Position numbers and translations under genes: made by a program. The notes below the pieces were generated by a model that was not told the origin of the DNA, ran no database searches, and saw only the letters and a program-made list of their open reading frames with translations. A DNA stretch of 64,000 nt. Origin: Centrapalus pauciflorus. Its lineage: Eukaryota > Streptophyta > Magnoliopsida > Asterales > Asteraceae. Positions 31,744-42,294 of this stretch are shown piece after piece. Numbering within the stretch: the first letter of the stretch is position 1; every line of letters starts with the position of its first letter. Location of the stretch: assembly GCA_020465985.1 (NCBI GenBank), contig JAANYP010003716.1, positions 124,001 through 188,000 on the forward strand, written 5' to 3'.

Positions 31744-34700
31744 TCACAAAGGAGGGGGACCTTCAAACATCTTCTCAAGTTGCTCTCTAGTATCCTCAAG
31801 TTCTTCAATCTCACTTCGTATTATCATAAAGTTGGGATCCTCAAGTTCACCTCTTTCATAACAGCCTCTGAGCTGATCCCAGATAGCTGCTCTCCACCTA
31901 CTTGACTGCCTGAATGAAATTGCAAGTCTGAAGGCTACAAGCTGTCTCAGATCCACCTTGTATAGATCTGATGCTCTCTGAAAGCATTTCTTCTGAGTTA
32001 AGGGATCTATAAAAAATGCCCCCAGCTCAGGCTCTTCAATGATCTTGCCATCTTCAAACTCAATTCCATTAGGCAGGTTGTGATCAACTCCTTTCATCTC
32101 AATAGCATAGTCACCTTGTTCTATCAGGATGAGGAGTTGTTCCATCTCAGTGTCCTTCCTTGTCCTCCTGGCCTTTATTTTTGGTTGTGTCACATAGAAA
32201 CCTTCACTTACTTCTTTGGAGATCAGGCCAAGATTCTTCACTCTCTCCATCAGCTTCTTTACATATGCTCTGATAGTCTTAGCAGTTTCAGACTTAGACT
32301 CACTCAGAGCAACTGCCAGCTCAATCCATTCTCTGTACCCCATTTGTGCAACGTCAGTGTAGTCATATGTTTCTAGTTCTGGGCCTGCTGCACCCATTCT
32401 GGTTATTTTCAACTTCCACTGACTGCCTTTTCTTGATATGGGCACAGCTTTGACAATTGCTTCCTTGGCAAGCCTTCTATCAGCAACATCTTGAAATTTT
32501 CTTCTTGCCAGGTTGTCAAAGTGAAACTGAGCTCTTGCAGAGGGCACTGAAGTTTTGGCCACTGAGACCAGAGCACCCTTTTCTTTTTCTGCTTCCTTCT
32601 CTTCTGCTGATCCCATAGCAGCTTCCAATATTTTCTTTTGCACAACCAGAGAGGACATTTTGACTTTCCTTGCCTCTTGAAGTGCAAAAGACTTAGCAGC
32701 TTTGGCAGATTCTTCTTCTTTCCTTAAAGCATCCAGGGCTTGAAGCTGTTCTTCTCTAAACTCAAAATATTTGTGCATAGGAAGACCCATTTCTTTGGCC
32801 CTGGCTTTGTGAAATTTAAGCTCTGCTGCATTCTGCTGTTGAGGATCAGTTGCTGCTTTTTTCTTTTCCTTTAGCTACTGTAGTGACAGCAGCTTCAGGA
32901 CTTTCCTCCTCCTCCTCTTCTTCTTCTAAAATCAGATGCCTCCTTCTGCTGCTTGGACTACCCTCAGGAATAGATTCCTCCCCCTTAGACTGAGCAGGGA
33001 TTGGAGATTCAGCTTGAGTAGGCTGAGCAGCGTGAGAGGCACCCTCCATTGTACCTGTTGCAGATGCTCCTGCTGGTTGACCAGTGAGTATTGCAGGTAC
33101 TGATTTCTCCTTAGGAGAAGAAGTTTTCTCCCCCTTAGACTTAGTCTTCGAGGCAGATGACTTCTCCCCCTTTGAAGGAGATGTACCAGCACCTTCAACA
33201 CCTGGTCTGCCTGAAGACACGAAGTCATCAGGCTTGCCAGCAGTTTTGGCAGCAGGCCTGGGGCCAACAAGGCTAGTCACTAAGAATGCCAAGTTGTCCT
33301 TCACCTCTGCAAGCTGGGAAAGACAGGTTTGAAGAGAAGAGGATTGGGTATCAGCAAGAGAGGTCAGCTTAACAATGTTTTCCCGATCAGAAGCTGTGAA
33401 CAGCAAACTTTGAAGGTGTGCAAGATGTAGTTCTAGAGAATCTTGCACATCAGCAAGGTTTGATGACACAGAATTTGATAGGGAGCCAATGAGGGTATTC
33501 AAGCTGGCCAGAGTATCAGGAAGTGTAGAATTGCAAGAAGTTAGGAGAGATGACAGCTGTTGAGAAATAGCTGTCATTGAGGACACAGAGTCCTGTTGGA
33601 GTGAAAGAATTGAGGAGAGGGATGTGGACACATTTTTCAGCTGTGCAGTGAGTGCAAGCAGCTGTGGAGAATTATCAGTTTGTGGAGTGGCAGGGAAGGA
33701 ATCCTTGAACAAATCAAAGAACCCCTTAAGCTGTGCAGACACAGAGTCTGAAATAAGAGAGGGTAGAGAAGTCATAGTAGTTTCTAAGAACCAACTTTGT
33801 TGGTCAGCAGAGAAAGCTGATCCTTCAAAGGCAGGTCTTTAGGAGATGGAGGTGTATGGGTGGACTGTTTAGATTGGGTTGATGGAGAAGCTGATGATGA
33901 GGCTGGTGTATGAGGATGTGATGGAGAGGGAAGAGGAACATTTGAGAGAAGCTCCATAGCCTGGGCAAAAGTAATGTGGCCCAGCTTGGAGGGGTCAAAG
34001 GGTCCCTTAGCAGCGGCTGTAGCTGCATCATCAGGAGAAGGGGTTGATGTTGGGGCCTTTCAGATGCTGCTTGTGTTGCAACACCTTCATGAAGGCCAAT
34101 GGGTGTTCCCTCTGCAGTGCCTTGGTGTAAAAGCACCTCATCATGGGGAGAAGGGATATGCATTTCAACATCAGCAGTGGTGAAACCTGATGATGGAGTT
34201 TGCATAGGAGCAGCCTCACCAAAGGGATGGTATGTTCCCTAAGGATCATCAGCCTGGGTTGTTGGTCCCTCAACAGCTGTTTGGTGTAGAACAGCTATAT
34301 CATGGGGAGCAGAAATTTGAGGCTGATCTGCTGGTTGGTCTATACCAGCAGTGTGGGCACCTCGTGCAGACTCAGGGTGTAAGAAAGTTTTAGGTGGGGA
34401 CAGTGTGGACTCAGTATGGAGTGGAGAGGGCTCATGTCTTTCAATATTCTCAGCCTGTTGGGAGGCTGGAATAGTTGAGATGGTGATCTCCTTTTGTACA
34501 ACTGGTTCCTGTTGGGAGGAACCAGAGGGTCTAGGCTGACTCTGGGTGGACTCAGGTTGGAGTGAAGCAGGCTCCAATTGTGCTGAACCTTCTCCCAAAA
34601 TAGGAGAGGCAGCAGGGGTGGCTTCTCTTACAACTGAACCCTGTTGAGAGGGAACAGAGGAGCTGGTTGTTTGGGCTGGTTTCTTTTTGGCTAGGGATTT

Positions 34701-35927
34701 TCGTTGGTATTGGATGGTTGAAGTGGGTGATTGTGGAGAGGTGATGAGAGGTTCAGACTGGACAGGTTTAGAGACTGGGTCAGAAACAGGTGGGTTGACC
34801 TGTTCCATAGTCTCAAGTGCCACAGAGGCACCAGACACAGAGGCTTGAGGTTCAACGAATGAACCAGGGTGAGGAGCCTGCTCCCCCTCAGCCACAGAGG
34901 CTAAGGGTGCAGACTCAGACTGAGCTGTTTTGGCCTTCTTTTGCACAGGCCCAGCTTCAGTGGTTGCCATGGTCCTCTTAACAAGTTTGGACCTGGCTTT
35001 GGATTTTCTCTTCGGAGCAGCTTCTGGATCCACCCTCACATCAGAGGGTCCTTCCACCAATCCTAACAACCTCCTCATTGGTGTTGACAGAGGAGGCTCA
35101 TTTGGAAGAACATCAGTGTAGAAAACTCTATTCCCTATCACAGGGAATGTAGCAGTATGAAGTAAAGGCTGAGAGTTGTACAGGTGCTCACCACAAATGT
35201 GTCTGTATATGAGGCTTAGAAACTAGGGGTAAAGAACAGCAGCTGGTCTTGTCTCCTGCTGCACCAGGTTCCTCAAGTTCAGAAAGATCCACTTAGCCAT
35301 GTCCATTGTAGTCCCATCCACCAGCTGTAGGACTATTGGGATTTCATCACGGCTCAGTTGGTCAAATGAACCAACTTTGCTGCTGAAGCTCATCATCACT
35401 GAGGCAAACAGAAAACTGAAGGTAGGAGACAAATCCTTCCTAAACAATGTAGCTCCTGTTTTGGGTTCTGCTACACCACAGAAGCGTAGCAGATTGCCCA
35501 TTTGTTTATTTTCAGGCTGAGGCATGTCATATGAATCAGCAACGGGCAGATGAAGAACCTCCCTGAGAAGATCAATAGTGATCTCAATGGTCTGAGTCCC
35601 ATTGAGAATAGTCCCTTTAATGACTTTGGAATTGGGGTTGTAGGAACAAGTGTACCAAAACTCGTACACCATCTCCTGGTACAGGACACCAGGAGTAGCA
35701 GTCATGGCATAGTTCAACGGATGAACTGTCAAAAACTCCACCATTTGGCCATAACCTTTCCCCACATAGTTTTTGGGGATTGTGAGGTTGGCAATGTAGT
35801 TAGTGGGTTTGAGAGTTAGCATTGTAGTGACTGATGAATGTTTCTGCACATCATCACCAACAAATACTGGTAGAAAGGGGTTTTTCTGTGAGCCATTTTG
35901 AGAGTAGTGAGAGTAGCAGAAGCACAA
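31744..35927 (-). pseudogene. Large extra (env-like position) ORF of the Sirevirus-like element, broken
   Basis: About 1,390 codons in pieces. 35927-35223 (234 codons) has MVEFLTVHPLNYAM, GVLYQEMVYEFWY and TIEITIDLLREVLHLP; I recall related blocks in plant retroelement accessory ORFs. After a TAG at 35223 the same frame goes on to 35141-34239 (P/Q/S/T-rich, basic KRKSKARSKLVKR), then a TAG at 34239. One-base frame changes follow near 34050, 33795 and 32860 (an A run). 33775-32846 is Ser/Leu-rich then basic. 32790-31744 (348 codons) begins with a charged coiled coil and ends EELEDTREQLEKMFEGPPPL. No signal peptide or membrane segment is visible, so envelope function is not supported. Confidence 0.7.
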
Positions 35928-36584
35928 GACACTTAGTCGAATTTTTTTAGGGTTCTTAGGAGGTTTATGGTAGTAGTGAGGAAGACGAAGATGAAACAGT
36001 ATGAGGTATTTATAGGATTTGAATGTGAGTGGGTATGAGAGAGAAATATTTGGTTGATTTGAAAAGGTCGTTAACGGAAAACGGAACGGTTGTCCATGTC
36101 AGGCCGTTTGTCAGACCACTTGAGCTCTTTTTAAACACTAACACACGTAACCCACATTATCCGCAGTATTTAAGTTAAATAAAAACAGAAATTATGTAAC
36201 TTAATTGTGAAGAAAGGTAATTAAAAACTGTTGATCTAAGCTGTTGGTCAAACCTGTGATGAGCAGGGTCATCACAAGCTGTTCATTTTTCAAGCTGTTC
36301 CCTCAACCTGTTCAACCATGTTGGAACAGGTTGTGTCCAATAGCTGATCAGGTTACAAGACAATGTCTTGTAAATCAGTGTGAGGGAATGAGCAGAGTGA
36401 AGAATGGACCATCAGAGCAGGCTGGACGAGTAAACTGTTTTTGTTCAGCCTGTTGTATGTTCAAGCTGTTCAAGGATTTCAGAAAAATGGCTAAGTACAA
36501 AACATGCATAGCATGTTCTGTCTAAGCTGTTTTGAGAAACTTGAGCAGTGTGAGACATACAAGGTCTTAGACCTTTGAGGACAC
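35928..36584 (-). other. Spacer between RNase H and the extra ORF, rich in CTGTTC motifs
   Basis: No coding continuity on the minus strand. 36230-36545 repeats words of the LTR: AAGCTGTTC, ACCTGTTCA, GGAACAGG, TGAGCAG. It also shows TATTTATAGG-like minus/plus AT-rich elements near 36007-36017 in front of the ORF. It could hold a promoter or splice signals for the extra ORF; this is inference. Confidence 0.5.
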
Positions 36585-37193
36585 TTAGTCACTTTTGTTT
36601 AACATGCCCAGCTTGCTGACAAGGTAATTAAACCTGGTTTCATCAAGAGGTTTGGTGAAAATGTCTGCAAGCTGTTCATTTGTGGAAATAAAACTTACCT
36701 CCACATTACCTTTCTGAATGTGATCCCTGATGAAGTGATGTCTGACTTCAATATGCTTTGTTCTTGAATGATATACTGGATTGTTGGAAATGGCTATGGC
36801 ACTTGTGCTATCACACAGAATAGGAATTTTCCTATACACAAGCCCATAGTCTTCAAGCTGATGCTGCATCCACAGAATCTGCCCACAGCAGCTTCCAGCA
36901 GCAATGTACTCAGCTTCAGCAGTAGAAGTAGACACTGAGTTCTGCTTCTTGCTACACCAACTTATCAACTTACCACCAAGGAGTTGACATCCACCTGTTG
37001 TGCTTTTCCTATCTAGCCTGCAGCCTGCAAAATCAGAATCTGAATAACCTGTTAGTTCAAGGCTTGAGTCTTTGGGATACCAAAGACCCAAACCTGGTGT
37101 ACCCTTCAGGTATCTGAAGATTCTTTTAACAGCAGCTAGATGAGATTCCTTTGGATCAGCTTGGAACCTAGCACACAAACAGGTAGCAAACAT
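36585..37193 (-). CDS. RNase H domain of the Sirevirus-like element
   Basis: 202 codons. Motifs: KRIFRYLKGTPGLGLWYP, YSDSDFAGCRLDRKSTTGG (first catalytic Asp), STSTAEAEYIAAGSCCGQ (Glu), ILCDSTSAIAISNNPVYHSR (Asp), TKHIEVRHHFIRDHI. All are standard copia RNase H blocks, intact through the natural stop after LVSKLGMLNKSD. Translation would need the upstream frame, which is broken. Confidence 0.9.
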   Translation of the reverse strand: MFATCLCARFQADPKESHLAAVKRIFRYLKGTPGLGLWYPKDSSLELTGYSDSDFAGCRLDRKSTTGGCQLLGGKLISWCSKKQNSVSTSTAEAEYIAAGSCCGQILWMQHQLEDYGLVYRKIPILCDSTSAIAISNNPVYHSRTKHIEVRHHFIRDHIQKGNVEVSFISTNEQLADIFTKPLDETRFNYLVSKLGMLNKSD

Positions 37194-37213
37194 AATATCA
37201 GGTCTACTAGCAG

Positions 37214-38317
37214 TTAAGTATAGCAGGCTCTAGGGGCTTGTTTGAGACCATAGAGAGCTTTGTCCAACTTATAGACAAAACCTGGATGTTGTTCATTTTC
37301 AAAGCCTGGAGGCTGCTTGACATAAACTTCTTCTTGCAGCTTCCCATTCAAAAATGCACTCTTCACATCCGTTTGAAATACCTTAATGCTCTTATGAGCA
37401 GCGTAGGCTAGATACAAACGAATTGCTTCTAGCCTGGCCACAGGAGCAAATGTCTCATCATAGTCAATTCCTTCCTCTTGTCTATAGCCCTAAGCAACCA
37501 GTCTTGCCTTATTTCTTATGAGATGACCTTGCTCATCCGTCTTATTCCTGAAAACCCATTTAGTGCCAATTATAGTTTTACCTTTGGGAGCAGGGACCAG
37601 CTTCCATACCTTGTTTCTCTCAAACTGATTGAGTTCTTCTTGCATGGTAGTGATCCAATTGGCATCTTTTAGTGCTTCATCCACTTTCTTTGGCTCCATT
37701 AGTGAAACAAAACTAGAGAACATACAGAAGTTCCCTAAGCTGTCCCACCTTGTTTGTACCCCTTTGCTGATGTCACCAATTATTTGATCATTGGGGTGAC
37801 ATCTGATCCACTTAGGACCATTCTTCAATGATGATTCTCCTGAGTTATCAGCAGCTTCAGCAGGTCCTGTTGAACAGCTCTCAAGATTTTCAGACACACT
37901 GTTGTCTTGAGCCTGTTCACTTGTTGAACATGACTGACCACTGTTGAACATATCAGCAGAGAAACTAGGAAAATCAGCATTGATAGGTTTAGGACATGCA
38001 GTTGTGATTAAGTCAGTACACTTATTCACACAGGATGTATTGACATAATCATCATCATGCCCATCATGATTAACAGGTTCCACACTGGGTGTAGTGGAAG
38101 CTTTTGAGTCCTCTTCACTGTTTGAATGCATGAGATCATCAAAGTTTAACTCTCCTGAAACTGATTCAGGAACAGCTTTGGTGGAAGCATTCTTGGACTC
38201 TTCAAAGGTGACATTGATAGATTCATCTATCACCTTTTTTTTTGTTGTTGTACACTCTGTAGGCTTTGGAGATAGCAGAGTAGCCAACAAACACACCTTC
38301 ATTGGCTTTTGGTTCAA
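37214..38317 (-). pseudogene. Reverse transcriptase N-terminal half, core deleted
   Basis: 38317-37490 carries an acidic linker and the RT start: DALKDANWITTMQEELNQF, NKVWKLVPAPKG, GTKWVFRNK. A TAG stop at 37490-37492 interrupts LVA/GYRQEEG. 37441-37214 continues with FQTDVKSAFLNGKL, EEVYVKQPPGFE and ALYGLKQAPRA. It then jumps to LLYLTASRPD, which normally follows RT by about 170 residues. The catalytic YVDD box and the connection are absent. The element cannot make reverse transcriptase. Confidence 0.88.
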
Positions 38318-39500
38318 ACTTTTCCAGTTGGTCCCTTTGATTCAGAATGAAGCAGGGGCAACCAAACACATGAAAGTAACTGACATTTGGTTTCCTCCCT
38401 TTGAGCAGCTCATAAGGAGTCTTGTTGAACCTTTTTACCACTAAGGATTTGTTTTGGGTGAAGCAGGCAGTGTTAACAGCTTCAGCCCAGAATGATGAAG
38501 GTAAATCAGATGCACACAGCATGGTTCTAGCAGCTTCAATAAGAGTTCTGTTTCTCCTTTCAGCAACTCCATTTTGTTGTGGAGTTCTTACAGCTGAAAA
38601 GTTTTGAGTGATTCCTTTCTCTTCACAGAAGTCCTCAAGAGTACTGTTTCTGAATTCAGTACCATGATCACTTCTAAGCTGCTTTACTTGGGCAGAGTTC
38701 AGCATTTCCATCTTTTTCACAAATCCAATAATTTCTCTAGCAGCCTCTCCTTTGCTCTTCAAGAAGATAACCCATGTGTACCCGGAGAACTCATCAACCA
38801 TTACTAGAGTGTATCTTCTTCCTCCTAGACTTGGGACATTAACAGGTCCAAACAAGTCCATATGGATTAAGAAGAGAGGAGTATCAATAGAAAAGTTATG
38901 TTTGGATTTAAATGATGATTTCCTCTGCTTGCCTTTCTCACAAGCTGTGCATAGTTTATCCTTAACAAAGGTCATAGAAGGCAAACCTGTCACCAACTCT
39001 TTCTTACAGAGTTTGTTGATGTTCTTGAAATTCAGGTGTGACAGCCTTTTGTGCCATAACCAGTTTAAGTCTGCATTTGTTCTTGTGAGAAAATAGGTTT
39101 CAGTAGTGGGATCAGCAGATTGCATGTCCACAACATATACACCTTTCTTTCGTTGAGCACACAGCACAACTTTGCCTTGGGAATCCAATATGTAACCCAG
39201 GTGCTCATCAAAGTTAACCTTATAGCCAGCATTACACAGTTGACTTATGCTAACAAGGTTATGTTTTAGCCCAACCACATAGGCTACTCTTTTAAACACT
39301 GCAGCACCAGCTTTAAGAGTTCCATAACCCTCAGTGGATCCCTGTACATTGTCACCAAATGTGACTTTTGGCCCTTTTTCAGGCCTGAGATCACTCAGCA
39401 GGTCCTTACAACCTGTCATGTGCCCTGAGCAGCCACTGTCCAAGTACCAAACCTGGGATGGTTGTTTTTCCTGCAGAGTGACAAGAAGAATATTAGTCAT
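38223..39500 (-). CDS. Protease and integrase of the Sirevirus-like element
   Basis: 425 codons. Protease active site DSGCSGHM at 21-28. Pre-integrase zinc-binding region with WLWHKRLSHLNF and CTACEKGKQ. Integrase catalytic triad visible as HMDLFGPV, RSDHGTEF and NGVAERRNR, so D, D and E are present. A C-terminal segment (FHVFGCPCFIL, FVGYSAISKAYRVYN) is typical of copia. It ends in a run of A (38230-38238) where a frameshift leads to the next ORF. An in-frame ATG (39500) overlaps the gag stop, but the first residues before DSG could also come from splicing or frameshifting. Confidence 0.88.
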   Translation of the reverse strand: MTNILLVTLQEKQPSQVWYLDSGCSGHMTGCKDLLSDLRPEKGPKVTFGDNVQGSTEGYGTLKAGAAVFKRVAYVVGLKHNLVSISQLCNAGYKVNFDEHLGYILDSQGKVVLCAQRKKGVYVVDMQSADPTTETYFLTRTNADLNWLWHKRLSHLNFKNINKLCKKELVTGLPSMTFVKDKLCTACEKGKQRKSSFKSKHNFSIDTPLFLIHMDLFGPVNVPSLGGRRYTLVMVDEFSGYTWVIFLKSKGEAAREIIGFVKKMEMLNSAQVKQLRSDHGTEFRNSTLEDFCEEKGITQNFSAVRTPQQNGVAERRNRTLIEAARTMLCASDLPSSFWAEAVNTACFTQNKSLVVKRFNKTPYELLKGRKPNVSYFHVFGCPCFILNQRDQLEKFEPKANEGVFVGYSAISKAYRVYNNKKKGDR

Positions 39501-41226
39501 TTTTAGGGGAACTCATCACAGAGATGAGTTCTCCTACTTCATCAACATTTGTTGATGGACTTGTGATGTCAACACTAATATTCCCTATTTGAATGGTGTC
39601 AGTTTGGATACCACTCTCATTGACTGAGATGTTTCCAACACTGTTTATGTTAGCAGTGAGGGAACCATCAGAGTCAGCAGGCCTCATGTCCTCAGTTTCA
39701 GGACAGTCTTTGGCCAGATGTGTCTTCATTCCACATTTATAACATTTTCTCCTTTTAGCATTTTTGGAAGAAGACCTTTCAGAAACACATTCTGAGTTAT
39801 TTCTGTTGATTCCATCAGCAGGTTTAGCAAACTTATTACTTTTTGATGAATCAACAGCTTGAGTGGAAAGTTCAATAGCCACAGCTTTGCCTGTCTCTTC
39901 TTTCCTCTTTTTAGGAGGACAGATGTCAAAGATAGCAAGCTTAATTGGCTTTTGAACTTCCACAGGTTTAGGAAACCTATTCCCATCTCTCTCAGGCTGA
40001 GCAATCACTTTGCCTTTGCCCTTCCTGAGATGTGATTGATGTTGCCTATCAACATAATCATTATTTCTGGTTTTGAAAGACTTATTCTTATTTAAAACCA
40101 GTTTATCACTATGATTAGAAAACTTATTTGAAATCACAGCAGGTTTGCCTTCAATCTGAGACTTACTCTTGTTAAAGGCAGACTGCTTACCTTTTGAAAA
40201 CTTATTTTCAAAATGTTCAGCATTAAAAGGATTAGTATGCCTTTTTACATCAGCTTTAGACCCAAAGCCTGTTTTGTCAACAGGTTTGGTGTCCACAGTT
40301 GCAGTTTGGACATGCTTTCCTTTCTTTTGCTTGTGTGAATCAGCAGAGCACTTAGCAAGCTTATTTGATGGAAAACTTATTTCATCAGCAGCTTTTGAGC
40401 TAGGTTCACACGAGCTGTCAGTGTTTTGAGGCCTGACAAACCTGTTTGTTGAGATTAATTTACCATTCACTTTTTGAATAAAAGTGTTTGGAAGCTCACC
40501 AAGAGTGGACAAGTCTTCTTTTAAATTATTAACCTCAACAATGGAAGCTGTTGTGTCAAGATCCCCTCCAAGATAGGCTTGGATTTGTGCAGGAATCTGC
40601 TGACTTATGCAGTGGCTGACTTTTTGTGCAGATTGGCACCAAGAGTCAACTATCTTTTGAAGCTTAGCATGTTTTATATCTGTTTCTCTCTTTTCTTCCA
40701 GTAAAATGGAATTAATGTGTTTTAATTCATCAAGCTCAGCTTCCAATTTATGGAAACTGTCCAGTTTACTAGATTTTATTTCAATATCAGTTTTAAGCTT
40801 AGAGATTTCAGATAATAAAACAGCATGCTTCTCAACAGCAGCTTTTAGATCAATAAGCATATATTCAAACATTTTAACTTTTTCTTCAGAACTGTAATCC
40901 ATAAAATTTTGTACCTTATACATCATTGTAGGGTTCCAGTTCTCCAAGCTGCTAAAAGCTTCAGCTACAGCCAGATCCTGTTTGAAGTTGCTGGTTGATG
41001 GGACATCAGTGTTGGCCATCAGACAGTTATTGTCTTCTTCATCAGATGATGAATCAGACTCCTCCCAGTCACAAGTCTCTGCCATAAGTCCCTTTTGCCG
41101 GTTGGAAACCATTGAGTTTTCCAACTTTCTTAGCTTAGCCATAGCCATAAGGTACTTAACCCTATAGCCATCATCCTCGTTTGTCTTGTGTGGTTTGGAT
41201 GACTGACCAACAGCTTTTTGACACAC
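39493..41226 (-). pseudogene. gag: Gag of the Sirevirus-like element, second part with coiled coil and second zinc knuckle
   Basis: 577 codons in a different frame from 42232-41171, overlapping it. Early residues (YLMAMAKLRKLEN, then acidic EESDSSSDEEDN) continue Gag. A coiled-coil-like section (about 120-200, LSEISKLKTDIEIKSSKLDS) follows, then a long basic, Lys/Asn/Ser-rich spacer. A second knuckle CYKCGMKTHLAKDC is at about 495-508. It ends at TAA (39495-39493), within GACTAATATTCTTCTT and 22 nt before TGCAG|G, a good 3' splice site. The protease frame begins there. Confidence 0.8.
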
Positions 41227-42232
41227 AGTCAGCAGCTATGTGGCCAATTTTGCCACATTTGAAACACTCAGCTTTGGTCTTGTCAAATGCTTTCTTTTTG
41301 ACAGCATTTGAACTTCCTTGCAGCATGTTTCTTCCAAACCTTCTCTTGTTGAACCTTTTGACAAGCATGGCTATCATTTGCTCATCATCCAGTTCAGCAA
41401 TATCTGCATTGTCTTCCTCATCAGACATTTCCTCCTTATCATCAGCCTGTTGATCAGGTTGAGTGAACACATCACTCACTTGATTTACAGGTTGTCTCAC
41501 ACTGGCCACAAAGGCTGCACCTTTCTTAGATATTTCCAAGGCATTTCTCTTCTGTTGCCTTGACTGCTCATCATTCAGTAAGGATCCATATAAGTTAACA
41601 AGATCCATACTTCTGATGGTACCTGAATTCCTTAAAATTGTAGAAAAATAATTCCATTCTTCAGGCAGGACATCTAAGAACTTGTTTACCAAAGTCAGGC
41701 TGTCCTTGGTGATCCCAACAGCTTTGAGATCATTTACAAGAGCAGTAAACCTGGTGTAGGTTTCAGTGAGAGTCTCCTTTGGTTTTGCAAAGAAGAGTTC
41801 ATACTGTCTAACAAGATTATTAATCCTGTTGTCAAGTGTGATTGTGGGTCCATCATAGACGGTACACAAAGTATCCCACATCTCCTTTGCAGTCTTCATC
41901 TTCTCAACCTGTTTGAACACATCATCAGGTAGAGAGATGACCAGGTTGTTTCTGGCCTTTGCATCAAGAGCCACCAGTATTTTGTCTTCATCAGACCATT
42001 GAGCTTTTGCTTTCTCAAATGTTCTGATTTCAGGAGCAGCTCCTTCAACAGCAGGAGTTATAGTTGTAACAGAGGGACCCTCCATTACAATCTCTGGTAG
42101 TTGCACATCCAGATTCTCTAAGTAGAGCATCATTCTGCACTTCCAACCAGAAAAGTTCTGATGATTGAACTTTGGAGGTTTGCCCATTGAGCCATTGTCA
42201 TAGTATGAGGAACTTGCAGCACTGTTGTCCAT
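41171..42232 (-). pseudogene. gag: Gag of the Sirevirus-like element, first part
   Basis: 353 codons. It has a copia-type Gag (UBN2-like) domain with FSGWKCRMMLYL near the start, LDAKARNNLVISLPDDVF, MKTAKEMWDTLCTVYDG and NLVRQYELF. An acidic region follows, then a zinc knuckle CFKCGKIGHIAADC at about 323-336. A one-base change just after the knuckle, in a run of A (around 41215-41220), shifts the frame. The true Gag continues in the overlapping ORF at 41226-39493. Start ATG is 54 bp inside the primer site. Confidence 0.85.
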
Positions 42233-42280
42233 GGAAACTTTGGGAGAATGAGAGATCTAGAATAACACACACTCTAAACT

Positions 42281-42292
42281 GCTCTGATACCA
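42281..42292 (-). other. Primer binding site, initiator-Met tRNA type
   Basis: TGGTATCAGAGC on the minus strand, two bases inside the 5' LTR. This is the standard primer site of plant copia elements. Confidence 0.9.
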
Positions 42293-42294
42293 GT

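Noticed and set aside
31744..35927. Envelope protein for the Sirevirus-like element
   Set aside because: Position is env-like but there is no signal peptide, membrane segment or cleavage motif.
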